This document shows positions 36,792-47,030 of a stretch of 64,000 nucleotides of DNA, piece by piece. The translations under genes and the position numbers were made by a program. Source of the stretch: Ligula intestinalis (lineage: Eukaryota; Platyhelminthes; Cestoda; Diphyllobothriidea; Diphyllobothriidae); NCBI GenBank assembly GCA_036362985.1, contig JAYGXS010000005.1:32697498-32761497 (forward strand), read 5' to 3'. Position 1 is the first letter of the stretch. Each line of letters opens with the position of its first letter. The notes under the pieces are model-generated. The model made no database searches. It was not told where the DNA came from and was given only the letters and a program-made list of their open reading frames with translations.

Positions 36792-36835
36792 TGTCTCTGA
36801 TGACGAATCCGCGACGGATATCGAAACGTCAGGCG
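36792..36835 (+). ncRNA. Hammerhead-ribozyme-like motif in the PLE tail
   Basis: The core CTGATGA (36797-36803) is followed by stem II, in which GA/TC and ATCC/GGAT pair around the loop GCGAC (one bulged A at 36820, one extra C at 36804). Next comes GAAAC then GTC (36823-36830). A five-pair stem I forms between 36792-36796 and 36831-36835. Stem III would be just AC/GT with no loop, the very short stem III expected of dimer-type PLE ribozymes. PLEs are known to carry hammerheads in their terminal repeats. The extra C makes activity uncertain. Confidence 0.5.
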
Positions 36836-36861
36836 AATAAACATATTGTCCCAGCGATCGA

Positions 36862-36877
36862 GTCTTCTTCTTCTTCT
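36862..36877 (+). repeat. TTC microsatellite at the PLE 3' end
   Basis: CTTCTTCTTCTTCTC ends the PLE copy. The copies at 7345 and 10193 end with shorter forms (TCTCCTTCTC, CTTCGTCTTC), so a short TTC run seems to be a terminal feature of this PLE. Confidence 0.7.
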
Positions 36878-36880
36878 CAA

Positions 36881-37399
36881 TTGCTTCCTGGGACACGGAT
36901 GTTCGCTTGTATTAGCGGTAGTTCCGTTGCATTAGTTACCTAACGGTATATGAATGGTAGTAAAGCAAGTCTCATGACGTAAAAATGTTTAGAATAAGTT
37001 TAATGATCGGAAAATGTCCCGCTTGTGCCCTTCCGCACTGCATACTGTTCGATTTTTCGCCAACTTGCATGTTTATCTCTTACCTATGTTTTGCTCCCTT
37101 GACGTTGATTTACCAGTTTGTTTTCTAACGCTTGTGAAGAGGATGAGGCTTGTCGGCCCCTCGATGCAACCGTCAGTTGCGGCTTACCATATTCTTTCAT
37201 CAGGAAATTATAATTTATCTGTTATCTCCCACCATCTGCTTTTACTTATAAAATTCTCCTGCCTAACGCTGACTCGTCACCAGTAAATCCTCTATTCATT
37301 TTCCTTTCACGTGTGGCTGCACTCTTGCAGAGCAAAACAGACCCAGTAGAAACGTCTGTTCTCATGCGCTGAATACCTCTCCTCCTGTTTCTACCGTTT
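36881..37399. other. No recognisable gene
   Basis: AT-rich with one spurious 90-codon frame (37014-37286). No repeat match was found in the window. Confidence 0.35.
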
Positions 37400-37562
37400 C
37401 TACTCTTTTTCTACAAGCCTGACGTTGAGTGCGCATGCTTGAGGCCATTTAACTGCGGTTAAAGGTAAAGATTCCTTGTAAACAGCACCACAGTAATAAA
37501 AAACATCCCGGGATTGTGTAATATAGGACCGGTAGTAATAGGGGTTATGCAGTTGGACCATA

Positions 37563-37935
37563 TCAGAGACCATCTGCATATATCGTCTCCGTCGCCATCT
37601 GCGGCTCAGTCTTATCCGCTTCTGTGGCTGCTGGTGCATCTGCTGATGCTTTTGCTGCTGATGCATTGGCGGCTGCTGTGTCTACTGCTTTTGTTGCTAC
37701 GATGGCCTCTGTTGCAGCTTCTTTGATCCTGGCCTCCCACTTTGCTCTGTCATCCCGGGCTGTCTGCTTCCCCTTTTCCTGTAGCACTGCGAGGAGAGCG
37801 ATGAAATTGGCTTGTCCTGTCTCCAATATCATCCTCATCTGTTCAAAACTGATCATTTTTGTAGAGTAAGAAGGTTTTCTGTACCCTTCAGTTAACTTCC
37901 CAGCCGCATGTGGATTCTCGCCGGGTGTCTTACAA
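37563..37935 (-). mobile_element. Ty3/gypsy gag N-terminus with leader, fragment
   Basis: On the minus strand the frame 37856-37563 starts MISFEQMRMILETGQANF followed by a Lys/Arg/Glu-rich helix and an Ala-rich stretch. This opening (FEQM.MILE) is typical of gag proteins of flatworm gypsy-type LTR elements. The sequence upstream on that strand (37935-37857, including GACACCCGGCGAGAATCC) fits an untranslated leader before gag. Neither LTR nor pol is found next to it. The Ala/Asp/Glu tail ends in a stop; no CCHC knuckle remains. Confidence 0.55.
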
Positions 37936-38100
37936 ATCAGCTCGGATTAAGGTTATGACGCGCGTAAGCTCATATTCCCATTTGTTATGTGTGTTGCGAA
38001 AATAGGATGTACGTCAGCTCTTGATACAATTATAGGAATGCATTACTAGATTACAATATCCGCTGTTCTTAGTAAATAGGATTACTAGAATTAGCACTCT
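37936..38100. other. Unassigned AT-rich spacer
   Basis: No frame and no repeat match; lies between the gag leader and the R7 tandem zone. Confidence 0.3.
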
Positions 38101-39400
38101 TAGCAGTGGCATTTTGCCTCTAGCAGCAGTATCCCAGCCAAACTTCATAATATGTGACAGCAGTAGTTAACTTAATTTGTTAGCTACACATAATTATAAT
38201 CTAGCTTACCTTGAAATCTAGCTGACTGTAGCTTCATCGTGCGGTTAAGATACAAATCTATCTCTTCATTTAGATTTGCTTAGCCTTGAAAGTGCAGACT
38301 TGTCCTCAAAGCCTAGTCAAAGCTTTTAGCCTATTGCAGCCTTAGCAACACTGTTGTCCTCTAGTACCGTATATTTAGAGCACCTATTTAGAAAGATGAT
38401 AGTCTGACCTCTGACAAATGGTAGCGGCAGTGCTAGCATCGGTACTACTACACTTTTTGTTAAGATGGTGTGATATGAGCCCAGCGTCACTTTCTGACTA
38501 ATAATACAGCCAAAAATATTAGTAGCAATACCAGCCTTGGTTTCCAGAACTCTGGCTTGACAGTTAGTGAAGGTGGATATTTACACTCCGTGCTCGGATC
38601 AAGGGACTATGAGCAGACGTTCTGTAAAATCGAGCTACAGATAGATACTATAGCAGGCCTATAGGTATTTTCTATAGACGGCAAACTGCACAACAAAAGG
38701 AAAAAGTAGGACTTGTGCCATTACTATTATTATTATTATTGTTGTCCAAATGTTAATCCCTTTATCTTACACAGATTGGGAGTGCATACTGCGTGCTGTC
38801 TTCTTAAAAAGTACACAGGCCGTATTATAGTAAACTATTTACCGACCCTAGTAAGCATGATTACTAAAATAAGGCACGCACCTAGGGCAGCAGTATTTTA
38901 TTCGAACCTAGTAGAAACGTACAGAGCCCGACAGATAGAGTTGAGAGGGTGGAAACCAAGGCAAGCTCTGCTGTGCCCCAAACATGTACTTTCTCGGAAT
39001 AGTTGAAACCAAGATTCACACTGCTAGCTGAGATCAAGGGGTAGAATCCCTAGCGTTAGCTAACTCAGCGTCGCCTCGTCTAATTGGTAGCACCACTACT
39101 ACTACATTCCGTGTTGATTTTGAGGGTATATGAGCCCATTGCTGACTTTAATCGGCATCATTACCGAATTACACACAGTTAGAAATAGTACCAGCAAATA
39201 GTATCACACACATACATGCTAGTTAGTAGTATAAGAAATAACATTAGTGGTATTAGTTGCGCCAGCCCTGGCTTCTGAGAGTCTGGCTAGACACCTACTA
39301 TAGGTGACTGAGGGTAGACTGTGCAGTAGTACCCGCACAACGTCTGTTGTCACTAAAGGATAAGTTTAGGCGGTGTTTCAGGCTGCATTAGAGAAAAAGA
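38100..39400 (+). repeat. Tandem repeat zone R7, about 650-730-bp units
   Basis: Two diverged units in direct orientation. GGTAGCGGCAGTGC...TACTACTACAC near 38420 recurs as GGTAGCACC...ACTACTACATTC near 39085. ATATGAGCCCAGC near 38473 recurs near 39128. ATTAGTAGCAATACCAGCC near 38518 recurs as ATTAGTGGTATTAGTTGCGC near 39243, followed in both by CTGAGAG/AGAACTCTGGCT. The vocabulary is shared with 53.0-54.0 kb (GGTAGCGGCAGTG, AACATTAGTG). An ATT microsatellite lies at 38725-38741. Confidence 0.5.
38725..38741 (+). repeat. ATT microsatellite
   Basis: About five ATT units inside the R7 zone. Confidence 0.75.
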
Positions 39401-40115
39401 CTTCCACCCAAAGCCTGCTCGGTCATCTCGACTTCGGTTTTGTCACCGGTTTAATGCGGTGGAGGGTTAGATTGAGGTAGACAGTTGCGCGTCTATTTCA
39501 CTATAATCGCGCATCATTTACCGCCTCTGCTCTTGATAACATGGTGGACTTTATCGAAATCGATGGCCATAAAACACACAGAGCTTACCCTAACTAAATG
39601 TAAACGTGACCTTAAACATGATCCTTAAGTTACGTCCCCGGGAATTCGGTGCAAAGGCGACCATGTTGCGGATTGTTCCTGCTCTTCTGTCGTGTTTAGG
39701 GGACCATACAAGCCCTCTTTGTTTAATCTCGTGCCGTGAGATAATGTGACCTTCGCTTTCTACTGGCGCACAGTTTTCTGTGGGGATCGCAATTCCGAAA
39801 TTGCATACAGATTTGTAGCGGGTCGTGCCTGCCTGACTAGCTCGCGTCGAAGTGCACTTTCCCAAACGCTCACCGATGTGCTTTCTCGACGTCTCGATCA
39901 GCCAATCATAGTTCTCGCATCTATGAGGCGACTAATAAGGAGCTTGCACGCGTGCCCGACGCAAGTTGCCTCTCTGCCCAAAATCTCCAGGCCGACCTAC
40001 CCAATGAAAGATCTCCCTCTATCTGTCCTCTGGTCCGACTACTCTAAGACCTCACTTGGGCACGGTCAACCTACTGATCGGACGTATCTCTCCCAAGTCA
40101 ATCTATTCTCCTCTT
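39401..40115. other. Unassigned sequence with an R1-like scrap
   Basis: TGGTGGACTTTATCGAAATC near 39541 recalls the R1 end (GTCGAAATCGACGG). Otherwise only short frames. Sequence just before the R2 copy (39860-40110) may belong to the same repeat, since the other R2 copies also have pyrimidine-rich leaders. Confidence 0.35.
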
Positions 40116-40260
40116 CCGTTGTGTACACAATAAACTCTTCTATCTACTCTGGCCTTTAAAGACTTCTCTCCTCAGCACTAAGTAACCATGGTCTGAAGAT
40201 CGCAGTTGCACGGTTTAACTCACTTAACCCCCTGCGATAGATTTGCCCCTCCATGACCAG
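40116..40260 (+). repeat. Dispersed repeat R2, copy
   Basis: GTGTACACAATAAACTCTTC, CTACTCTGGCC and TTAACCCCCTGCGATAG match 48966-49082 (CTGTACAGAATAAACTATTC, CATCTGGC, TTAACCCAATGCGATAGG). Confidence 0.6.
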
Positions 40261-41490
40261 GGAAATCCTGAAACAGAAAAATGAGCCAGGTTGTGCAAAC
40301 GTGACAACTCCGTCCTTGTGGAGATGGCCATTCAATTTACCCAGTTTTGGAAAAAGAGGTGGACACCTCTGTGAACTTCGATCCCACAACAACGGGAGGT
40401 GGGCTTCAGTATAGCCAATGCTCCAGCCGTCTAAGATACGAAGACCCCGCTGGCAGCAGTGAGTTTAATCACACCTGCGGTCAAGTCGCAACTGCTAAAA
40501 AGAATGCGCACATTTTTGAATAAACAAAGTGCAGGTGTGGGGGTGTGACTGACTAAGTGTTAATGAAATATTCGACAGCTAAAAATAGCATACACACGCC
40601 TGTGCTGCAGTCGCACATTCGTTGGCGTCGGTTCTGCCTGAAATGCATCTCGTGGCGATCGTCATAAGAACACCGGGATTTCAATTGTGGAACTGTGATG
40701 GCTGACGCTGTAGTTCTCGATGCGTCATCAGGATCCAATGTGTGGGAGCCTTCATCGCTGACTCACGCTGGCTTCGTTGCCAAAATCGCGCACGTTCAGT
40801 GTCTAGGCGCGCAGGCTAAACTCCCACATACTGTGTCTGCCAACATCTACGAGTGGCCCCGTGATGTCCTTCTTGTCCTATGCTCCCCTGTTTGTCGCGG
40901 CTCAGTGCGCACGTTAGCTCCAACCAATAGATGCGCGCATGCCCACCTGGCTGAGTGCATGGCACAGCCGTCTCGGGTCCACAGCACCGAGCACACAATT
41001 TGGCATACTGACTCGGCGTGCGTAACCCCGCCTGTTTACTCTTCATTTTCCGGCAGTAAAACTTCTGTCCTCCTACACCGTCTTACTTGACTTGTGATTT
41101 GGGAGAACCTTCTGTTTGTCGACATCACAGCTTGCGACAGATGAACCTGTGAAATCAGCGGCATGGTGCTGTGGAGACTTGCAGGTGCCAGAAATGTCAA
41201 CAAATAAGCACACTGAAATTCGCCGGGTATAAGCATATTTCCTGAAGGGTGCGCTGAATATACTCATGTCACTTTCACTGTCTTTTTGTCGACTAAACCG
41301 ACTACGAGGCCCCAATGTGAGCTTACTCGTTTCTAAGGCAATTGACATAAAGATATGTTAAATTCAATCAATTAACCCCACATTTTACCGTCCGATTTCA
41401 GACTTCATCAGGTACTACATAAGGGTAGTTGGCCGGCCTACCCATGTTTTCTATTAATTCTCATGGGATGGTCGGGATCAAAGGTAAAAT
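40261..41490. other. No recognisable gene
   Basis: Frames up to 131 codons (40695-41090) lack any domain and are not flanked by convincing splice signals. No repeat relation seen. Confidence 0.35.
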
Positions 41491-41499
41491 ATGCGGTCA

Positions 41500-41740
41500 A
41501 TTTTCTTCGACATTACACCCATGTGAGTCAATGGAATAGCGGATAGTGGTGATTGTGGGGGTTGATACGAGACAGCTGCCTATGCGGTAGTGGAGGGGGG
41601 AGCGAAAAAACGCAGAAAAGTGCAGTCGGTTAAGCGGCCGTTGGCCGTGCAAGGCGCGAAGCTCACAGGAGGTTCTTTTGTGCACAGAAGACCGGCTTCT
41701 GCTGTAGGTAACAGAGGCGGAACCAGGCACTGGGGGGAGA
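41500..41740 (-). repeat. Dispersed repeat X, minus-strand copy
   Basis: The reverse complement shares GCAGAAGCCGGTCTTCTGTG, CACAAAAGAACCTCC, CGGCCGCTTAACCGACTGCA, CTTTT...TCGCTCCCCCCTCCAC and GTATCAACC with the plus-strand copy at 57112-57370. Family unknown. Confidence 0.65.
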
Positions 41741-42249
41741 GGGGGTAGTTTGTTGGGAACATAACTGACTGCATGTTTTACCTTTGACCTCGTTCCCCTA
41801 TAAGTATAGTCGTCCGTTAGGGATTAATTAACCTTACTTTTAACAATTATTTGCATAAGAATGCTTTGATTAGATATTTAGCTGACGGATCTCGACAAAC
41901 TTTGCGAACTGTAGAAGCTATTTCGAAGTAAAATGAGGATATATCATCAATTTTTTTTATTTTTTCGACGACAAGCAATAAAATGTCTACTAAAAATGCA
42001 GGAACTTGCTATAACTTTTTTATTTGGGGCGTTTTCCTCTAGATTTCTTTACATTTAGGTTCCCTACTAAGAAGGAAAATGAAGAAGAGAATGGCTTTGT
42101 CTACGTAGCATACTCTTATTTTATAAATTATATCCCCGTTCTACCTGGTTCTCCGCTGGAAAAATATTTTCTCCTTCTAAAACCCTTCCTTTCTGCATTT
42201 GTTTTCATTCTTAACGGACACTTTCTCGCCATCAATCCACAGAACTATT
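41741..42249. other. AT-rich spacer
   Basis: Poly-T tracts near 41951-41970 and one 91-codon AT-rich frame without a domain. Nothing else. Confidence 0.35.
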
Positions 42250-43037
42250 CTGTGTCGTTTCCGGTTTTCGAAATTATCACATCTCATTCAAGACCATAGA
42301 CCAAATTTAATTTCTACTCTCTAAAATTCTTAGAGCATACAACAGTAATTGATAGTACCAAGCCAGTGATTACCAATGGGCTGAAAAAAGAGTTGATCAT
42401 CTGTAGGTGATGTTGACTGACTTCTTTCATATCCTCGAACTCAGCAGCAAACTTTTATTTTAATTTGGGTTGCATACTTTTTAGGGATCTCTGGAGGCTA
42501 ATACCACAGCGACATCCTACACCGCTTTATACCTGGAACGAAGGCTGTAGGCTAAGATTGCTCCCTTAATTCATTCAATGTCTTTAATCTATACTGGTAC
42601 TGCACTACTTAGAAGCATTTACTCATCTATCGTCCGTAAACAAGGTCATCCGAAGCGACTACAGAGTATTATGAATTTTATTTCCTCCTCTACAATAAAT
42701 TCTAACGTTTTCATTTAAACTACGGCTGTCCGAATTTTCAGACGTTGGTGCTGTTTTCTATTCCTTGTATGTACATTCTACCGTGGCAACTAGATGGTAG
42801 ACTCATCTCCTGGATTTTAGTCTCTTCTTCTAATTCTTGCATGTAAGAGCAAGGAAGTGCTCGAGTTCAGCTGTCATTTAAAAGATGCATCAGGAGCTCA
42901 GGGTACGAATGAGTGCTCTTAAGTATAAGTATTTTTTTTAACTACCAGCATAGCCCCCTTTTAGTAAGTTAGTTTTTTCAATGCATCATATTCGTTACCG
43001 GCGTTCGGGTTCGATATCGTTATTATCTGCCGTCCTC
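42250..43037 (+). repeat. 790-bp repeat Y, first copy (inverse of 57545-58340)
   Basis: The reverse complement of this segment matches 57545-58340 throughout at an estimated 95 percent. Examples are CATAAAGTATGCAACCCAAA-type sequence at the 42470 end, the block ACTTGGAACGAAGGC..., and the end GATATCGTTATTATCTGCCG near 43012-43031. No open frame survives and there are no matching terminal inverted repeats within a copy. Either an unknown non-coding transposable element or an inverted duplication. Confidence 0.85.
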
Positions 43038-43269
43038 GCGCGAAGGCATTTTTCGGTGTGCTTTGGGCCAGGCGCAAACTGGCAAGCGACCTCTCAATCC
43101 ACAGTTGCTTGACCTAAATCCGTCCAATGAGATTCCCGCATTAGTAAACTAGGCCCATTTGGTAGGTTGGATTCCATCCGTCTGGACACAGACCCCAGAC
43201 ATCACTTTGGACCTGGCACCCCTCACGCCTTGACGCGCCCTCCGACAATCAAAACTCCATCCTAACTAT
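43038..43269. other. Spacer between Y and R2
   Basis: No frame, no repeat match beyond the edges. Confidence 0.3.
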
Positions 43270-43355
43270 TATTCAATGCTTCTGTACAGAATACACTCTT
43301 CCTACTACTCTATCCTTCCCATTTCTTCCTTCCCTCCTAAGGAACCGGGCCTAGA
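43270..43355 (+). repeat. Dispersed repeat R2, copy
   Basis: CTGTACAGAATACACTCTTC, CTACTACTCT, TTCTTCCTTCCCTCC and GGAACCGGGCCTAGAAC match the R2 ends at 56359-56420 and 51970-52040. Confidence 0.65.
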
Positions 43356-44304
43356 ACATTTTGTTTGTTAGGGCCAATTCTCTTAGCCTTAACACTACCC
43401 GATACGCCCAACACACGGTAGAAATCGTCAGTAACAATGATCTGACTTTCCAGTCAAGTTGACTTGACCAACTTTGCTGTATCACGTGGGGGATACCACT
43501 ATGGCTGTCTGAAAGTGTGTGTTGTAATCTGTCAGACTGTAAGTTCATCCTGCTAACCAACAACGAAGACTTGTACTTTGCCTTTTCCAACAAACAAAAC
43601 TGATAGGCAGGTGTGACATACGTAACGGTTGAAATGGGAGTACGGCAATCTAAAGGATGAAAAAAGTTGGTGACGAGCTAACAATGAAGAGAAAATTTAT
43701 CTCCTGATGGTCATCATTCAAGTGGGCTGGTTTTCACCACTAAATTAACCCATATTACAAGTCTGCCTATCAACGCCTACCTAACCCTAAATCCAACGCT
43801 AACACTCATCCTATCTATTTTTTTCACTAGGTTTTGCCTTCGTTGCCGGGTAGCATTAAGCTTACCTGGGTAGACTGAAAAAGAAGTGGGATGGTAAATA
43901 AAAATACTGAGCGGATTATTGTTGGAGACCGCTAAAATTATAGCCCTATAATGCTCCCTGATCAGTCAGAATCAGAATAAATATGCATTCTCGTTTCTTT
44001 AAGAAAGCATTGCGCTTTAGCTCACGTCTCTTTTCAGTCTTCTGCTCTCTCACTAAGTCGAACTGATTACAGAGTAATGACTATTCATCGTCGTAGTAAG
44101 TTGCGCTGAATCATGCATACACTTGTTTCACACATAAATTAAGTGGATGCTGTTTCCTCCCATAAATATTCGAATTTTGCACTTTTAAGTCAAACTGAAA
44201 CTTCTTTCCTTCAGGCCAAATCGTAATTGTCACCCCCATTAACCAAGTCATCGTAGTTCTAAGTAGTAAATCAGTAAAGTATAAACAGGCCGGAAACGCT
44301 CAAC
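43356..44304. other. No recognisable gene
   Basis: AT-rich, short frames only. CTAACCCTAAATCC near 43780 is too short to call a telomere-like tract. Confidence 0.35.
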
Positions 44305-44665
44305 GTGCGCTAAAAGCCTTGGCTTGGAAGGTTGCCAACTGTCGGCATAATTAAGGCAGCACAGACTGTCCTCCGTATGCTTGTGTAGAGTGGTTGGCTA
44401 GAGGAATGAAGGCTAGATGACAATGGCACTCTCACTCCGTGGGATCGGAACTAAGTTTGGCAGCACATCTAGGAGCGGCTTCGGCTGCGCCAGCCCCCTT
44501 GTGTCCGTTTCCACGCCTCTGGCCATGAAACCGGGTCCAAGTAAGGGTTGGGGCGAAAGTTCGATAGATTCGAAACAAGCGTACTACCACGTAAATAAAA
44601 TCCACATACAATTCACTGACATTGACGGTGGAACTGTCATGCACTATTGGACGTATAAGGCACCC
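44305..44665 (+). repeat. Repeat R1, copy in the 44-47-kb cluster
   Basis: Begins GTGCGCTAAAAGCCTTGGCT (44306), which recurs as GTGCGCTAAAAGCCGTGGCT at 45661. Then AGGAGCGGCTTCGGCTGCGC near 44471 and the end TTGACGGTGGAACTGTCATG near 44623-44642. Confidence 0.7.
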
Positions 44666-45166
44666 GTGCTACGCGCGCTCCATGCGCACGCCGTGGACTT
44701 TCTCGTCTGCAACGGCCAAGCTGTCGTTGGTGATGCGTGGAGGGCCTTGGTGGTTGTTGTTAATTTGTGTGTGAGGAATGTGTCTGTCGAAAGGTTTCCT
44801 AATTTGCACTGCATACGGATATATTGTCTGACTGGAGGCTTATTAATTCTGGCTAGCAAATGTGATGACATTGTCAGTGAGTAAGAAACTGTCATCGCAG
44901 GTGCAGTCTAGATTTACGTGACATAGGTGGGACAAATCTATTATTAGTTTTGTTAACTATTGCATTTGAGCCCGTCTGTAGTCGCCCTGACTTTGACCGT
45001 GCCATTGGATTGATGTGGGTGCTGAATGAGAGTGCAGAAGGAGCTGTGCGTGTCCACTATGCGCAAGTTACCAATCCAGCGCTAACTCCATGCGCACCCG
45101 GTGAAAATTGTCACTTGGGACGGGAAAATGTCTTTGTGTGAGAATTGGAGGGCTCTGATGGTTACC

Positions 45167-45179
45167 GATAAGGTGTGGC

Positions 45180-45210
<31 letters not shown>

Positions 45211-45217
45211 CAGAGAA

Positions 45218-45259
<42 letters not shown>

Positions 45260-45271
45260 CCACACCTTATC
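45167..45271. repeat. Near-perfect palindrome built on TG/CA microsatellites
   Basis: GATAAGGTGTGGC (45167-45179) leads into (TG)n to 45208. A spacer of about 10 bases follows, then (CA)n from 45219 to 45258 and GCCACACCTTATC (45259-45271), the exact reverse complement of the start. It is a 105-bp hairpin with unique, matching flanks, so it is an inverted duplication of a flank plus microsatellite, not two chance microsatellites. Confidence 0.9.
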
Positions 45272-45439
45272 TGCTGCAAGCCTCGCCCACGGACGCCAAC
45301 CGACGACGGAGCATGGGTAGTGCCTTTCAGTCGCTGGCTGACTGGTTACCCCTCTCAGGAGGGTGTTGGCCCAGGCTTCATGCAGGGCTGCTCTCACCCT
45401 TCTGAGATCCAATGGTCTGTATGCACATGCAATGCCAGT

Positions 45440-46172
45440 CTTCAGCCAACCACGGTCCCTGCGGCCTGGAAGGCGCTGGCAATTTCTCTCACTTCTGATT
45501 CCCTGTTGGTGACTGCGCTCGCGCTCCCACTGGGTTTCAGGCCCCACTGCGGGTGCCCGAAAAGCTAGGCGGTCACTATGCGGTGGGGGAGAGAGTGAGG
45601 TCGACCTCGGCGCGATTCTTCCCTCACTATAATAAATCTGAATGCGTCTGAATCTATCACGGTGCGCTAAAAGCCGTGGCTTGGAGGGTCTGCCAACTGA
45701 CGGGAAAACTCGGCACCCCACGTAGCTGCTCCTTCTGTACGCCTGTGTCTGTGTGTGCGTACGGGAGGAGAGGGAGGACTGAGAGTCAGGCTGCAATGGC
45801 TCCCTCTCAATGTGGCCTTTATGGCGCTCCCGCGCAGTCGGGAGCATACCTAGCGAGATGGCTGATGCAAGTGTGCGCGTGCTGAGTGTTTATCGCGCCA
45901 GCCATCTACACCCTCCCTCATCCCCGGTCTTATTGACATTGTCTTTACACCGGAAACGGAGGTGGGAGTGGCGAGCGAGTGGGTAGATTCTGCGCAAGTC
46001 TGCCTAAACTCCTGTTTTCCTTCGCGCCAGTTCTCTGCGTTGCTCCTGCTAGCTGTCGCTTACGTATTGCTTGCCCAGCTTGCCTTTGTGTCAGTTGCGG
46101 CTTGCTTCAGCGCCTGCTGCGGCTTGTTGGAGCGCGTGGTGCCCATCGTCGAAATCGACGGGGGAACTGTCG
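45440..46172 (+). repeat. Repeat R1, longest copy in the cluster
   Basis: Includes GCGGCCTGG and GCGCTCCCACTGGGTTTCAG (45459-45542), GTGCGCTAAAAGCC at 45661, CTGAGAGTCAGGCTGCAATG (45779), the GCGCCAGCCATCTACACCCT block (45895) and the end CATCGTCGAAATCGACGGGG then GAACTGTC (46144-46171). A TG microsatellite is attached directly to that end. Confidence 0.7.

Positions 46173-46174
<2 letters not shown>

Positions 46175-46210
<36 letters not shown>
46175..46210 (+). repeat. TG microsatellite
   Basis: About 18 TG units starting right at the end of an R1 copy. Confidence 0.9.
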
Positions 46211-46213
<3 letters not shown>

Positions 46214-46299
46214 GGGGGTGTATCCTTGTTACTTCAGGCGGCCGACAGCTAGGCGGTGGCCTGTTGCTGGCTGTGGGGGAGAGTGTGAGGTCGACCCTC

Positions 46300-46670
46300 G
46301 GACACCGCAGTCGGTCCAGTGCGTCTCGTTGTGTGAAGTGGCTGACTGCGGGCTGAGAGTCGAATTTAATGGATCCTTCTTAATGTGGCCCTTATGGCAC
46401 TCCCTTCCGGGAGCCTACCCCGCGAAACATGCTGTTTGGTACGCGTGTTGAGTGTTGGTCACGCCAGTCGTCTGCGCCCTCCCTCATCTCCGGCCTTTTT
46501 GACTCTTTGTTGACAACTGGTTCCCGGTGCGGGAGTGGTCAGGGAGTGAAGTAGATTCCCAGCGAGTCTGCTTCGCCGTTTGTCTCGCGGAAGTCACCAC
46601 GTTGCTTCAACTCGTTGAAGCTCGCAGTGGATATCGTTGAAACCGATGGCGAAACTGTCATGTATCCTTA
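46300..46670 (+). repeat. Repeat R1, copy
   Basis: CAGTCGGTCCAGTGCGTCTC, GGCTGAGAGTCGAATT, AATGTGGCCCTTATGGCACT, CACGCCAGTCGTCTGCGCCC and the end ATATCGTTGAAACCGATGGC with GAAACTGTCATG (46632-46663). Confidence 0.7.
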
Positions 46671-46719
46671 TCAAGTGTATGCTGTGGTTTTTAGTGCATT
46701 ATAGGGTTTGTGATACAGA

Positions 46720-47030
46720 GGCCCAGCTTGTGTGAGCAGGTGTACGTGTTGCCGATTCCATTGCGCGTTCTGGCACACACGTACCCGCAGAATCAGGCAC
46801 CAGTCACCTGTGGCCTTCATGACACCCTCACTCCGGAGATATCTGTATCAGGCGTGGGCGGCCTGGCTCTGTCTTGACACGCGGACGAGAGAAGTGGAAG
46901 TGAGGCAAATGCAACGCAAATGCAGCACCATTAAAAATTAACCCGCACACAAGTCACTGTTTCTGCGCCACTACACTGTGCAGCACACGGCGGATATCGT
47001 CGGATTCAACGGTGGAACTGTCAATTGATT
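46720..47030 (+). repeat. Repeat R1, copy
   Basis: GCGGCCTGGCTCTG, TCTTGACACGCGGACG and the end GGATATCGTCGGATTCAACG with GTGGAACTGTCAATTG (46992-47027). It is the third R1 copy in direct order after 45440 and 46300. Confidence 0.6.

Larger units (their letters stand above)
35546..36880 (+). mobile_element. Penelope-like element, head-to-tail arrangement, partly coding
   Basis: It starts with a short PLE tail (35546-35605: CAGAAACGTCAGGTGAATAA then AGCTCTTGTCCCAGCG), followed by PLE coding sequence (from about 35690) and the normal PLE tail (36710-36880). The order tail, body, tail is what partial tandem PLE copies show. The body lacks the N-terminal RT and begins near the RT thumb. The 3' tail holds a hammerhead-like motif, an AATAAA at 36836-36841 and a TTC microsatellite at the end. 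Confidence 0.8.

Noticed and set aside
39060..39115. GCCTCGTCTAATTGGTAGCA resembling a tRNA A box
   Set aside because: No B box or stems downstream; it is part of the R7 repeat unit (GGTAGC...ACTACTAC).
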